A DNA stretch of 64,000 nt from Cymodocea nodosa (taxonomy: Eukaryota > Streptophyta > Magnoliopsida > Alismatales > Cymodoceaceae): assembly GCA_036874045.1 (NCBI GenBank), contig CM072336.1, positions 1,632,001 through 1,696,000 on the forward strand, read 5' to 3'. Under the pieces are notes generated by a model. The model had not been told where the DNA came from, ran no database searches, and saw only the letters and a program-made list of their open reading frames with translations. Positions 1-10,868 of the stretch are shown piece after piece. Numbering within the stretch: position 1 is the first letter of the stretch; every line of letters begins with the position of its first letter. The position numbers and the translations under genes are program-made.

Positions 1-140
1 AGTATGCACATAATTATTTTTAATCAACTGAGTTACTACAGTTATTAATAAAACCTCGGCTTCATACTCCAAATATTTTCTACTTAATTGCCCAGTCATT
101 AAGATGTTTAACTTGGCATCGACGCTTTCCAGACTCAAAG

Positions 141-163
141 GCCCGGCCCGGCCCGGCCCGGCC
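141..163. repeat. GC-rich pentanucleotide microsatellite
   Basis: About four and a half copies of GCCCG sit in otherwise AT-rich sequence. No gene is visible in the surrounding first 900 bases, which look like ordinary intergenic DNA. Confidence 0.8.
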
Positions 164-943
164 TTTCCCTTCAGCCTTCTTCCATGGACTTGTCCGGCAA
201 GTTTGTGGAATCACTTTCTAAACACACTCAACACAACACGTAATAAACATACTTATGCAGTGATTTCTTGCTAATGAACCAGACATCAGATGGTTTATTG
301 CCAAAAAATTAAAATACCGGGGATGCGTGAACCCTGCCCTCTAGTGATTTCTTCAGGCAATTTACATAAAATACAAATTGTTTTTCTCTTGCTACGTCTT
401 CCTGATGTATCTTGCGAATTTCTGGTTGCTTGTGATCTTGTTTTTTTCACCTTGTAAATTTTATTTCAGTTGGAGGATCTTTCTTTTTGTAGTCTGGTTG
501 CTTTCTATTGCCTTCCATTTAAACGTACGATTTTGTTAACTAAATGTACCGGTACTTAAACCAATTGTACTGATATTTTTTGAAGACTTGGTCATGCTCT
601 TACGGTTGTTGCTTGTTAGTGCTTAGCCATAGCATTAAATCAATGGTTGTCCTTTTCGTCAAAACTTTCGGCATCTAATGCTGTGTGGTCCTCAGCACAC
701 ACCCCAGCTGATTTTGCCATTAAGCAAAATTCAACAATTAGATAATAATACCCATAATTTTTACATAAATTTAAATACCAATAATGGTTGAAATCATTAC
801 TACCAAACAAAAATTGTGGCCATCCATTTAACGAGAAACTAAACAAATTATCAAAAATAATAGAGATAACGTGAAATACGTTTATTAATAAAATTTCCCG
901 TGGAAAGCAAGGCAGGCACCCAAACATGAACTCCCCTCTTCTC

Positions 944-1175
944 CGTCGCATCCGAGGCGGCCGTGGACGTCGAGCACGACAAGCTCGCCTCTGACGCCGA
1001 CGTCGATTCCCTCGTGGACGTCGCCATGGACGAGTTCCACCGCTCCTCGACACAACCGTTAAGAACAAGAACGCGAAGACGACGACAGCCCCGGGTTCTG
1101 GGGAACGCCAGCGGTTTCTTCATCTCGTCTACCTGGAGGGTTCGTCCTTGTTAGGAGACATCCGGATCCGGTCGT
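944..1175 (+). pseudogene. GC-rich coding-like fragment, unrecognised
   Basis: A short island of high GC stands out from very AT-rich flanks. Read on the plus strand it gives an acidic stretch containing VDVEHDKLASDADVDSLVD, which looks like real protein rather than chance. The sense then seems to jump frame near position 1052, where another frame reads KNAKTTTAPGSGERQRFLHL. There is no clear start, no splice structure and no continuation on either side. I read it as a captured or decayed exon fragment. The family is not recognised, and a functional small gene cannot be excluded. Confidence 0.3.
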
Positions 1176-1271
1176 CTTCCATGCTTCTGCTGTGGGCGTT
1201 TGCTTGTCGTCGTCGTCGTCTGCCTGCCTTTTACCTTCTTGCTCAAGCAGTAGTGTCATGCCGGCTATTCC

Positions 1272-1293
1272 CTTCTTCTTCTTCTTCTTCTTC
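1272..1293. repeat. (CTT)n microsatellite
   Basis: About seven copies of CTT, followed by an (ATT)n-like stretch. Confidence 0.8.
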
Positions 1294-1299
1294 TATTAT

Positions 1300-3530
1300 T
1301 ATTATAAAAAAAATTATTTATTTTAAATTGAGAGGTGAATGCCTTTTTCTTCATTTAAAATTAATTAAAGAAAGTTTGAATTTTTTTAGTGGTTTCAAAA
1401 TCACACGGTTTCGGCTACACCCAATTAATTAGCGTTGGTTGCTAAGGCGACGTCTAGTTGGTTGGGTTTTGTTTTCCGCGCTTTTGTAATAGAAATATAT
1501 ATAACAATAATTCAAATCATAATTTCACCATATAGAGTTAATGTTATGAACTGCTTGTCAAATATTTTTATTTATTATGAATTTTTTAATTAAATTACAT
1601 AAATCTTCCTAAGAACATAACTAAACCACTTAAACTAATTTTCTCTTAATTTTAATAAGTATAGTTATTACTTTATTTTAATAAATTTATTTTTTAACTT
1701 ATCATTATTATTCATTTATTTAAGCCTGCATATCTCAACAACGTTTACTTTTTTACATGATTGTACCTACACCTCAACATTCTAGGATCCGTTTATTAGG
1801 CCCCAAAATGCTACCCTCAGGACCGATGGGCTCCTGAAGCTGATCGGATCTAAACAAACGAACGGGCTCGTGAAAAGATCGAGCCCAAAGCTAGAAAAGT
1901 ATGGAGACCGTAGGGCGTGGTTTTCAACCGGCGCCGTATGGGATCTGCAGGTGATATTACGAAAATATCCCTCGTTTATCATCCGGCTACTCTTTTTTTT
2001 TTTTCTTTTTCCGTCAACGTTGTGCGTATCTCGTAAACTAACGTCAGTCGATCTTTTATTTTTTTTAAAAACTCTATTTATATAATCTTCATTTTATTTT
2101 TACGTAATGTCAAAAATGACGTTATCTTCATTTTATCGTTTATAACTTTTTGTGTATTTCCGTAAAAAAAATTTAAAAATTTCCATTGTACCCCATGGCG
2201 TTAAAAGCAGAGTACATTTTTTAATTGTTCATTTTATAATTTTCAATATAAATATATAACTAATGATAGTAAAAAATATCGGAAAATAATATAGATAATA
2301 TTATATATTCTAATTTAATTAATAATACAAATATATTAACAAGTATTTATTTAAATATTAATTGTTAATCACAACATTAACTGATAATCATAGATGGAAT
2401 AATTGAGTCACTAATACAGTTGCATTGTAAATTACTTTTATAATACAGGTAATATAGAAATTTCATTATAATTTTTTGAGAATTGTTGTGTATTTAACAA
2501 ACGCAGCTCTCTATTTTTAATCAAATCAATGAAGAGCTACATTCAATGTACTTTACGTGGGAAGTAGCTCTACTTCATTGAAGTAAAACTAGACTCTGTA
2601 AACAAACGAACTTTTAATTATAAAATATAGTTAGGTAAATGACAGAAAATTTCCTTTAATTCTCTAGTTTCTCCTTTCAACATTAATAATTATTTTTTCA
2701 TAGATGTCTTTTATAATATCAATGCATTACTTTTTTCTTTCTAAAACCCACCACTTTTGGTTCCCTTCAAGAAAAATTAATGATCAACATATGACCCTCT
2801 TTCCATTGTCACAAAAATCTTTTGTTCTTTTTGATATCACATAAAAAACTTTCGTTGAAATTCATGTCTTGAAACATGAAATGTCTTCCAAATCCCTTTG
2901 CATAAAATATATTTATTTAAAATAAGTTAAACTATTATTAATCACCTATATAAATATAATAACTTCACGATGTTATTATTACCAAGTTACCTATATTTAA
3001 TTTGGGACAGAGAACTTTTAATATTGATATTTTTCAAACTCGTTTATGATCGATCTATAAATTCATAAAAAGATGAAAATTTAGGACAGGCAATGAAAAT
3101 GTTTTGGTCAAATCAAAACCTCATCAAATGATATAGGGGGTAATTTGAAACGGATTTAAAAGGGCAGAAAAAATTAGCCTTTAGTTTTCACAGTGCAAAA
3201 TCAAAGAAATATACAAATTTTACTCTCAATTAAAATAAAAGGTTATTCACTCACCAAAATATAATCCTGAGGAAATACTAAAACAAAATGTGTTGATTCG
3301 TGAGTTGGTGGCATAAGAGTTAGAAGTTCAATTATCTGACATTGAAGTAGAGAATTATTTACAATTTCGCATTTTTTCAAACAGTGATTATTTACAGGGT
3401 GTCACACCAAATCTGATGAATATGACAAATATATTTTACAGTCAGAAGAGCGTTTCAAACGTACAGAAATAAACACAACCAATAAATAATCATATTAACA
3501 AGCTTACAGTGGCATAGAATAGCATTCTCC
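1300..3530. other. AT-rich intergenic DNA
   Basis: Long AT runs with no ORF, splice structure or recognisable element. Lies downstream of the 3' end of the minus-strand gene that ends at 3531. Confidence 0.6.
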
Positions 3531-6500
3531 TTAGAGAGCCTTAACCATGAATTTGGCAGACGTAGCCACTCCTTTTGCCGCCGCTTTTACAACGGCACGA
3601 TTTCCGTATAGTCTGGACAAGCAAAACATAGAGAAGGATGTCAAGACCAGTAAACTTTTAAGGAATATGAGCAGATCAAGTACCGAACTTTTACTACGAG
3701 CAATTGAGAAGAGGTGCAAAACACATGAAATAGACTCTCCCTTCAAGGGTAAATCAACAAGAGAGAAGCTAATTGTAACTCGTTGACTGACGCAGTTTGC
3801 TAAAAAAGTAGTTTAAGACAGATTCACTGTACAAGAATACAAGTCCTCAAACAAAAGGGAATTTCTCATATAAAAAGAATGTCATTAGACTCGTTTGGCT
3901 CAGAACTTGATGTTATAGTTGGGAAGTTTGCAGTGTCAAGAAAAGAGATTGCCATTTGCCAACACAGTGGTGGCAAAGGGGTTGAAATTAGAGTGATTAT
4001 GACATTGTGCCAGAGGACATTATCTTGTTCAGAACAGGCTACCAACTGAACATCCAATCCGGAATGACGAGCAAGTAGAAATAGATGTGAATGTAGCGTG
4101 CCAGTAGTAAGATTATTTTTGTGATATATCGTTGTACCACCCTGATAACCAATAGAGACATGGATGATGGAAAGTCATGATTGAATCAGTGGCCAAGGCT
4201 TTAGATTATGTGGACTTCTACATGAAAGGGTAGATAAATTGCTACTGGCCAGCATATTTATCTTGTTATTTGGGATCTAGGAGCTTAAGCATAATTGTGC
4301 GTCATTTAAGTGATAAACATTTCATCATAATAAACATACCACAGTTGTTTATTGGACACATTTCCTAAAAAGCAAAACTGATTAGCCAACAATAATGAAG
4401 TCTTACGCTGACAAAGCAATTCCCCAGGTTGATAAGGCATAAATTAGCTTCCCAGCATGCCATACATTTTTCAGCATTCTCCAATCCTTCATTCCACCCA
4501 TGGCAGTTGTAACCGCTGCAAATGATCAAAGAAAAGGAATAAGCAAGCATCCATACATGTGACTGAGGTAAACACTAGAGAATCAAAATATGAATTCACC
4601 TACAGTAAAGAATTAATATAGTAAACAATAAGTGAAGAAGTAGACAACTTTTTCTGCTCGCATGCATATAAAGGAAAAAACAAAGCAAAAAGTTTTTAGA
4701 AAAATGTCATGCATGAAATTCTGCAAGCAAGTTGCAAACAAATGTGACAAGTAAATGAAAACATAATGATTTCGGATGATTCTTTAATAAAAAATTATGC
4801 TTCAGTCAGAGGAAAAAAGTCAGAAAGGGAAAGATGGAAAAAGGAAAAAGGTGCCTAAAGGCATAGAAGCATGCTATGTCCTAGGGTACCATCAATGAAA
4901 TGATTGGGATCTCAACTTTTTGCCTCACAAAGTGCAATTAGTTATGGCATATAGTCACATCAACCAGTGGCATTATCTGTCAAATGATGCCAAACTTTAG
5001 ACTCCTATGTGAATACCAAAAAGGTAAGAAAAACAGCTTGAGCTGGAAAGATTTGTTAGATTTTTTTGGTCAAAGTCAACGTGCTGCTAAAAAAAATTTA
5101 TTGTTACATGACAAGAGGACAACTATATTAGTTAAAGAGAGTGATGTAGCTATGTGAGTTTAGACTTTAGATTACTGAAATCACAATTCACTGAAACCTT
5201 ATGTATGATCAATCACAATAGGGGAAGGAAAATAGAAACTGATCACATTAAAAACAACAAATGTTTATCCATTGACTGTGGTCCTATAGAAGCAAGCAAG
5301 AGTCAACTCAAATAAGCTTTCAACATTGTAAGGATAACATTCAAGGATAAATAAAATATATAGATATAATTCTAAAAAATCTCATGACAAATGACTATGT
5401 TGTGTACTCCGATGTTTGAGCACACCTATTAGGGGAAAAATAGCTTCCCCCAAAAAGTAAAGAATGCCAAAATGCTTGGTGTCCACACGAGTTTAAGGCA
5501 AATTCTAAACAGATAAAAGAAAATAAACTTACTTTTCTGCAGTTCTTCAGGAGACAAATCCTGCATTCATATTAAAGTATAAATATAAGATACTGCCAAG
5601 CGAAAGAAAACATCTGAAAATTATGCCAAATTTCAAGAAATGTTTGTACCTTTGACCTTGGGTTTGCAAGAATGCATTTAGCTAAAAAATTTGCAATGCC
5701 ATCAACCACATCCTCATCATTGATAACTACATAGTTTTCGTTATCTAGTCTACTTGGCTCTTCCATGTTAGCAGACTCCACTCCTTGAGTGACCCATACC
5801 CACCTACTAGGCTCTCCATTACCATCATAGACTAGAATTTCTATTGTCTCTAAATCTTCTCCTGATTGTGGACGTAGAAAACAAAGAAGATAAAAACTAG
5901 ACAAACAATAATAACATATTCAAATACAAATGAAGCTTTCACATAATGAGAAACCTTTAACTTCTTCGAAGGGGAAACAATTGTGTGAGGAAACTGTTGA
6001 TGCTTGATTAAGTGCTTCAAGTTGACTGAGGAAGTTATCAGAGTTAACAGCAGCAGCCAGCCGGGGATAGAGCTGTATTAAAACACAAATATCTTTCAAA
6101 AAAGTAACTTGTAGTATTTGCTAATGGAATAGTCTTATTCTGATTTCACAATCTGGTTCTAATCCAATGTACAAGTCAAATAATTCATATGTAGAAACAA
6201 AGGAAAAGTAATGTTGTGGAAGAAACCAATGGATATGGGCTGAAACTTTAAAAAGCTCGATAAAAATGTGTAGTTCTCAATCAATATGTCTGTCCGTAGA
6301 TGATTCTCTCCTTGCAATTATATCAAATCCTTCTTCCCTATTCCCTCTCCCTAATCTTTTCTAACACTTCGCATTATGCTCAAAGACTTTTTACAGTAAC
6401 TAGAACCATATTTTATGGAAAATCAGTGATGCTAATACAAATTCCAAGCAATATTGGGAATTTTCAGCAATGTTTCCACACATTTGTAGTTTGAGTTTTT

Positions 6501-7266
6501 TTTCTACCTATGCTTTGCATGGATGTAGCTTTTGTCTCTTTTCATGGGAGCTTTCTTTGATATTCTGTTAAAAGGATGGTTTGCTTGTTGTTATTGAGAA
6601 TTTTGACGATGGATCGATTAAGCTGAAGATTTCAAGATGATCGGCTTGCAAGGAACAACTGCTTAGGTAAAGTTTTCTGCATGTTATTTGGTGAAGTTAC
6701 TTGTAACTTTTACTGGATTCAAATGATATACAAAGATAAAGTCATCTATAGGAAATTTCAAGAAAAAATAAGAGCACTCATTTATAACTCTGTCTGTGTT
6801 CGAATGGTATTTAGTCCTTCATTCTACTGCACCAAAACAAAAGGAATATTTAAGGCCAGAGAAATCCTCTTACCTGAATCGGAAAAGAAGGCATCAGCAT
6901 ACAAAGCAAATAATTAAATGGAAACACTATGCAAGGAATGGAACAAAATCAGGGAAAGCGTACATCTTGGGGGCAATCCGAAGAGATTGCAGGCGATTCC
7001 GAGAGGTTCTTCAGGAGATCGAGATTCTCCGCCAAAACGGCTCGCAGACGTTGATTCTCAGACCGCAGTTTCTCCAGATCTCCATCTTCCTCCTCTGCCG
7101 TTGCCTTCTCGTCACCAGGACTCCCTCTCGCGGATGCCTCTACCCTGCTCCCACGGTGGTGCTCGTACGCATTCCAGGCCACGTCCGCCACCTCCAGCAC
7201 CGTCTCCACCACTTCCAAAGGATGCGAGATTCCGTGCACCCCGGCATGATTCGTCGTCGCCACCAT
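3531..7266 (-). CDS. Plant protein of unknown function, 6 exons, 283 aa
   Basis: Reconstructed coding exons, in gene order: 7266-6964, 6072-5955, 5861-5650, 5560-5533, 4515-4407, 3612-3531. All junctions are GT-AG and phases close exactly (852 nt with the stop). The N-terminus has a probable coiled coil at residues 62-91 (heptads in DLEKLRSENQRLRAVLAENL). The middle contains EILVYDGNGEPSRWVWVTQ and VVINDEDVVDGIANFLAKC. The C-terminal third is basic with tryptophans (MGGMKDWRMLKNVWHAGKL) and ends KGVATSAKFMVKAL. No signal peptide or membrane segment is evident. The start at 7266 was preferred for its context (GAGATGG); an in-frame ATG at 7338 would add 24 residues. Exon 4 is only 28 nt. The family and function are not recognised. 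The coherent multi-exon frame with no internal stop argues for a functional gene. Confidence 0.85.
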
Positions 7267-7382
7267 CTCTACCTCTGTCTCGCCTAGGGCAAGGAGGGAG
7301 ATGCGAAGGCAAGGGAAAGGGATTCCGTAGAGCAGCAATCCACCAAGTTTGTTTGTTTGTCTTTAGTAATCGACGGAAGCAA

Positions 7383-7430
7383 TCGCGGTCGTTTGTTAAA
7401 TCGACCGCGAAAACTTCGGTTCGATTTAAC
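7383..7430. repeat. Two overlapping, mutually exclusive inverted repeats
   Basis: TCGCGGTCG at 7383-7391 pairs perfectly with CGACCGCGA at 7402-7410. GTTAAATCGA at 7395-7404 pairs perfectly with TCGATTTAAC at 7421-7430. The two stems share bases 7402-7404, so only one can form at a time. They lie about 120-160 bp upstream of the start codon of the 3531-7266 gene, in its promoter or leader. Confidence 0.7.
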
Positions 7431-7439
7431 GCGAAAGTT

Positions 7440-8490
7440 ATCGATCTTGAAATAAAAATTATAAAGAAAGAAAATCCTTGAAAAAATAAAGTAATAAAAT
7501 TTTAAGTTAGTTAGAACAGTTTGAATGAAAAATACTGTATTGCTGAAATTTTTTTGGTTTTTCAGTTGAATAAAGAGAAAATAGAACACACGTTAGCGTA
7601 AGAATGGAGCTTAAATAACGTTGCATAATAATGTATACAATCGATCGATCTTAAAGTAGAATATGCCATTTCATTTCTATTTAAATCGATTGTAGATAAA
7701 ATAATTAGTGACTAAATTTTTTTTTTTCCGATAGAAAATTATTATTATTTTCTTATTTAAATTATAGCTCACCTAAAATCAAATGTAGTTAATGACTCCA
7801 AATAATTGAAATGTAGAAACAGATAAACAAACGTGCAAAATAATGACCTGCTACAAATCACGACTTTTTCAAAATTATTGTCTTTTGCTCGTCCAATGAT
7901 AACATTTTGGCAACATTCAAAATGCAGCAATCAAGGATGTACCATCTCGAAATTAATCTATGGCTTCAAAAGTAATTCTTTTAGAAATATGAAAAATACA
8001 CCGTAAAATTTTCCTCAAAACCATCGAATTTTCAGAATAATATTCCCAACAATTACAATTGATGGCAAATACCTAAAAATAATTTAGCAGTCAATTTCTC
8101 AAAAGCTGCTGTCGATTCCATCGGTCGGTCGGCAATAACCGAGATACGTACAACCATTTCAGTCACTTCTCCAGAAAGAGAGAATGAAAGAAATGCCCTC
8201 TTGAAAATAATCATTTGCAGCTTGCCTTTTTCTCAAAAAAAGAATAAGCACTTGTTAGCTCCTAAATGAATGTTGATTTGAATGAAAACCAACGATTTTC
8301 ATGCAACGGTTGTCTTTCTCTTCCTATCTTTCGCCGAATTACTGTCTGCGGAAGCTTTACCAAATTCCGATCTGCATTACCAAAACAACATGAATCTAAC
8401 ATCTAGAGCATCATATCTGTCAATTGAGAGCATTTAATTAATGTTTTGTGGCTTTAAACACTAGAAGTTGATATCTCATAAAATATAGTT
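7440..8490. other. AT-rich intergenic DNA
   Basis: Upstream flank of the 3531-7266 gene. No ORF, RNA gene or clear repeat was found. Confidence 0.5.
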
Positions 8491-8830
8491 TCATGTGATT
8501 AATTAAAAGATGAAGAATGAGTTAATAAAGAAAAATTTTCTTCATTTATATTCGATTGATTTGAAGTTGAATGTCGTCCACGTTTCAACATAATATCAGA
8601 GTAGAAAAATCCTAGTGAACTCACACATCTACTTAAAAAGACACTAGTAAGACCTAAATGAGTCCACAGGTGAAGAGGAGTGCTAAAAAATATAATTGTA
8701 TATGGATTAATTAAAAAGATGAAGAGTGAATTAATATAGAAAAAGAACTTCTTTACTCGTAGTCAATTGACTTTGAGTTGGATGTTCACATTTCAACACT
8801 AATATCATATAATTCAATTTAAAGCAAATA
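8491..8830 (+). repeat. Direct duplication resembling two LTR-end/primer-site segments
   Basis: Segments near 8491-8610 and 8697-8830 are diverged copies about 200 bp apart. Both run from GATTAATTAAAA..GATGAAG to a shared end that reads TTTCAACA then AATATCA. The first copy continues AATATCAGAGTA, close to the TGGTATCAGAGC primer-binding site used by many plant LTR elements. This suggests decayed tandem LTR ends of a copia-like element. No coding part is left. Confidence 0.4.
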
Positions 8831-9251
8831 GAAAGAATGGAGTAGCTTGACTTTTGAGTAGCCCACAAACATTTCGAACTTAGGCTTGTCATCCGTGGCA
8901 TGCATTCATGTCATTAGAAGTAATAATCATATCCATATTGATGTCACTTAATTTAAAGCAAATTCGGACAGTGAACATCCCTGAACCTTCCCCTCTCCAA
9001 TAATGCAATCTTTCTTATCCAAGGCTAGGCAACCTGAGAAGATCAAGCCAAGGAGGGTTACAAAGTCAAATAATCACTGAAACTCAGGCATTTGCCCCTC
9101 CAACCCTCCAATTTCTTCTCTACCTTACTAATAAGGAAACACCAATCCTCCATTCTAGGTTTATGCAAAGAGGGGGGGAAGGCCCATGAAAGTAATCAGA
9201 GTTATTTGACTTGCACTTTTTTTTTTCTTTTTTTTTTAAAGATCCTCTTTA

Positions 9252-9446
9252 GACACTCAAATAGTCTGGTGAACACCAGAATTATCTTTAAAGGTGATAG
9301 AAAATGAACTTTCATGGACACTCAAACAGCCTGATATACATCAGGAGTATCCATAGAGGTGATAACATGTAAGTCTTAATGGACACTCAAATGACCTGGT
9401 ATACACCAGGAGTATCTAAGAAGACGAAATCTTATAGAAGGCCTTG
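9252..9446. repeat. 65-bp tandem repeat, three copies, each with a hairpin
   Basis: Copies begin at 9252, 9317 and 9382, a period of exactly 65 bp, each starting GACACTCAAA. Each copy holds an inverted repeat at the same place; in copy 3 it is perfect (CCTGGTATACACCAGG, arms CCTGGT/ACCAGG). The array directly abuts the 5S-derived relic that follows. Confidence 0.8.
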
Positions 9447-9640
9447 CTAGGCCCACTTTAGTAAGTGATGCACACAGCTACAACTTGCCAATGCTTAAGC
9501 AGAGCCAACACTACTGCTCATAAGTACTGCACGAGAACTTCCTAAGTGGTTACCCATCCTGGTTCTGCTCCCGCCCTAACACAATTAACTCTAGAGTTCT
9601 TATAAGAGTCAATGCTTGGTAGTAGGTGTAAATGCACCTA
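9447..9640 (-). mobile_element. 5S-rRNA-derived relic, Cassandra/TRIM-like LTR (copy A)
   Basis: On the minus strand, 9638-9528 follows the plant 5S rRNA layout: a GGTGCA-type head, an AGAGTTAATT box where 5S has the A-box, a GGGCGGGAGCAG stretch, then CAGGATGGGTAACC in place of the C-box and AAGTTCTCGTGCA at the end. It is too diverged to be a functional 5S gene. The flank on the CGTGCA side (to about 9447) is shared with a second copy at 55331-55545, including AGTAGTGTTGGCT and TGTGTGCATCA, so the mobile unit is larger than 5S. Known plant elements with 5S inside their LTRs are Cassandra TRIMs, and I infer that class. Confidence 0.6.
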
Positions 9641-9642
9641 CT

Positions 9643-9748
9643 TGCACTTGAACATGACCGTCAGATCGCAGGCACTCTTAACAAAGTAGTCAGATTTGTC
9701 TGAGTTGCACCTGGACACGTCTGTCAGATCCCAAGCACTAACAAAGTT
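9643..9748. repeat. 63-bp imperfect tandem duplication
   Basis: Starts at 9643 and 9706. Both copies carry TGCAC.TG.ACA, GTCAGATC, GCACT and TTAACAAAG-like blocks. It lies directly beside the 5S-derived relic and its period is close to the 65-bp array on the other side, so these may be parts of one old element. Confidence 0.5.
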
Positions 9749-10462
9749 GATTTTCAAAACTATTAACACTTTAAACCACCTGATCGACAATAACATAGTG
9801 CAATTAACGTTTCACTCTATTGTGAGGCAGGAAGTTTTATGTTTGAATCTAAGTAAAAATATTACTATTATCAAAAAATACATTTCAAGCAACCTTAGAA
9901 GAAAAGGAAGCATATGCATCTGTCCCAGATAGCTCCACAGAAGACGATAGTATTGTCAACATTCTACAAGAATGACAACCAATTTCTCTCCCTACCAATC
10001 TCCCATAATTCCAATCAATCACCGTCCAATGCTCTGTCACACATACAAGACAAAGCATTGACTCCAGATTCAATAGGATGGGTGACTCACTTCTCTACCA
10101 TATTTGAAGAGACTCCTGGAAATAACATTCATCGAGACTGATCCCTTGGGAGAAGAGAAGATAATCTTCATCAATGCCAACCATTTCTTGGGGAAACCAT
10201 AATATCCAAACGTGTCCAAGAAGGAACCTACAATTGGGATCATCGAATTCTTTCTTGTCCACTTTGAAGATAATCCCATATTTCTTTTGGTGTTTGGTGA
10301 GCATACTCTTGCCATGGATTCTTGTGCTATCACAAATCCATTCATCAGGTTGTATGCCTTAATGAATGTCATCTGATATGGATGAAACAATTTCCAATAT
10401 CAATAAACAATCTATTGGTGAGAAATTTGGTGATAATCTTATACTTGTATCATCAAACTTAT

Positions 10463-10614
10463 AGGGTGAAAGTCCCCTGAAAACTCTTCTCCAAATTTTT
10501 CAGGAATCAAGAAAAATGACCTTGCAGTTGATGAGATTAGGGTGTGAGTCCCCTATATACTCTTCTCTGAATTTTTCACGAGTCAAGAAAAATGACCTTG
10601 CAGTTGATGGGATT
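10463..10614. repeat. 76-bp direct tandem duplication inside the LINE
   Basis: Copies 10463-10538 and 10539-10614 share AGGGTG..AGTCCCCT, ACTCTTCTC and TCAAGAAAAATGACCTTGC with about ten substitutions. Confidence 0.8.
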
Positions 10615-10681
10615 ACAGTTAGCATTCTCTTTCCAAAATTCCTTCATAATCTCCATTAAGTCCTAGACAATTACTGAGTCT

Positions 10682-10868
10682 ATTTGGGAGTGCTTTTATG
10701 GTGGCTTTTGGTCAACCCAAAGGGGGTACAAATTACCACTTGACTTTAGGGAAGGCAAAAGCAATCAAAAGTGAGATTTTGGTAGAAGTTGGCCTAGGAC
10801 AGCTTTTGGAAGAAGCTGGATTTTGACTTAGAAGCTAAAAGTTGTGTCAAAGAGAAGCACTCCCAAAT
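10682..10868. mobile_element. hAT-like MITE
   Basis: A 187-bp segment with inverted ends: it begins ATTTGGGAGTGCTT and the complement of its right end reads ATTTGGGAGTGCTT. Subterminal GCTTTTGG / GCTTCTAAG stretches also mirror each other. No coding capacity. Terminal sequence and size fit hAT MITEs of plants. An 8-bp target duplication is not clean (only a diverged GAGTCT/GAACCT similarity). It has inserted into the LINE. Confidence 0.6.

Noticed and set aside
9252-9446. CRISPR-like array
   Set aside because: Units are head-to-tail repeats without unique spacers, in a plant nuclear setting.
9528-9638. A functional 5S rRNA gene
   Set aside because: The order of blocks fits 5S, but many changes in the A- and C-box regions and the shared non-5S flank of the second copy point to a decayed mobile element.
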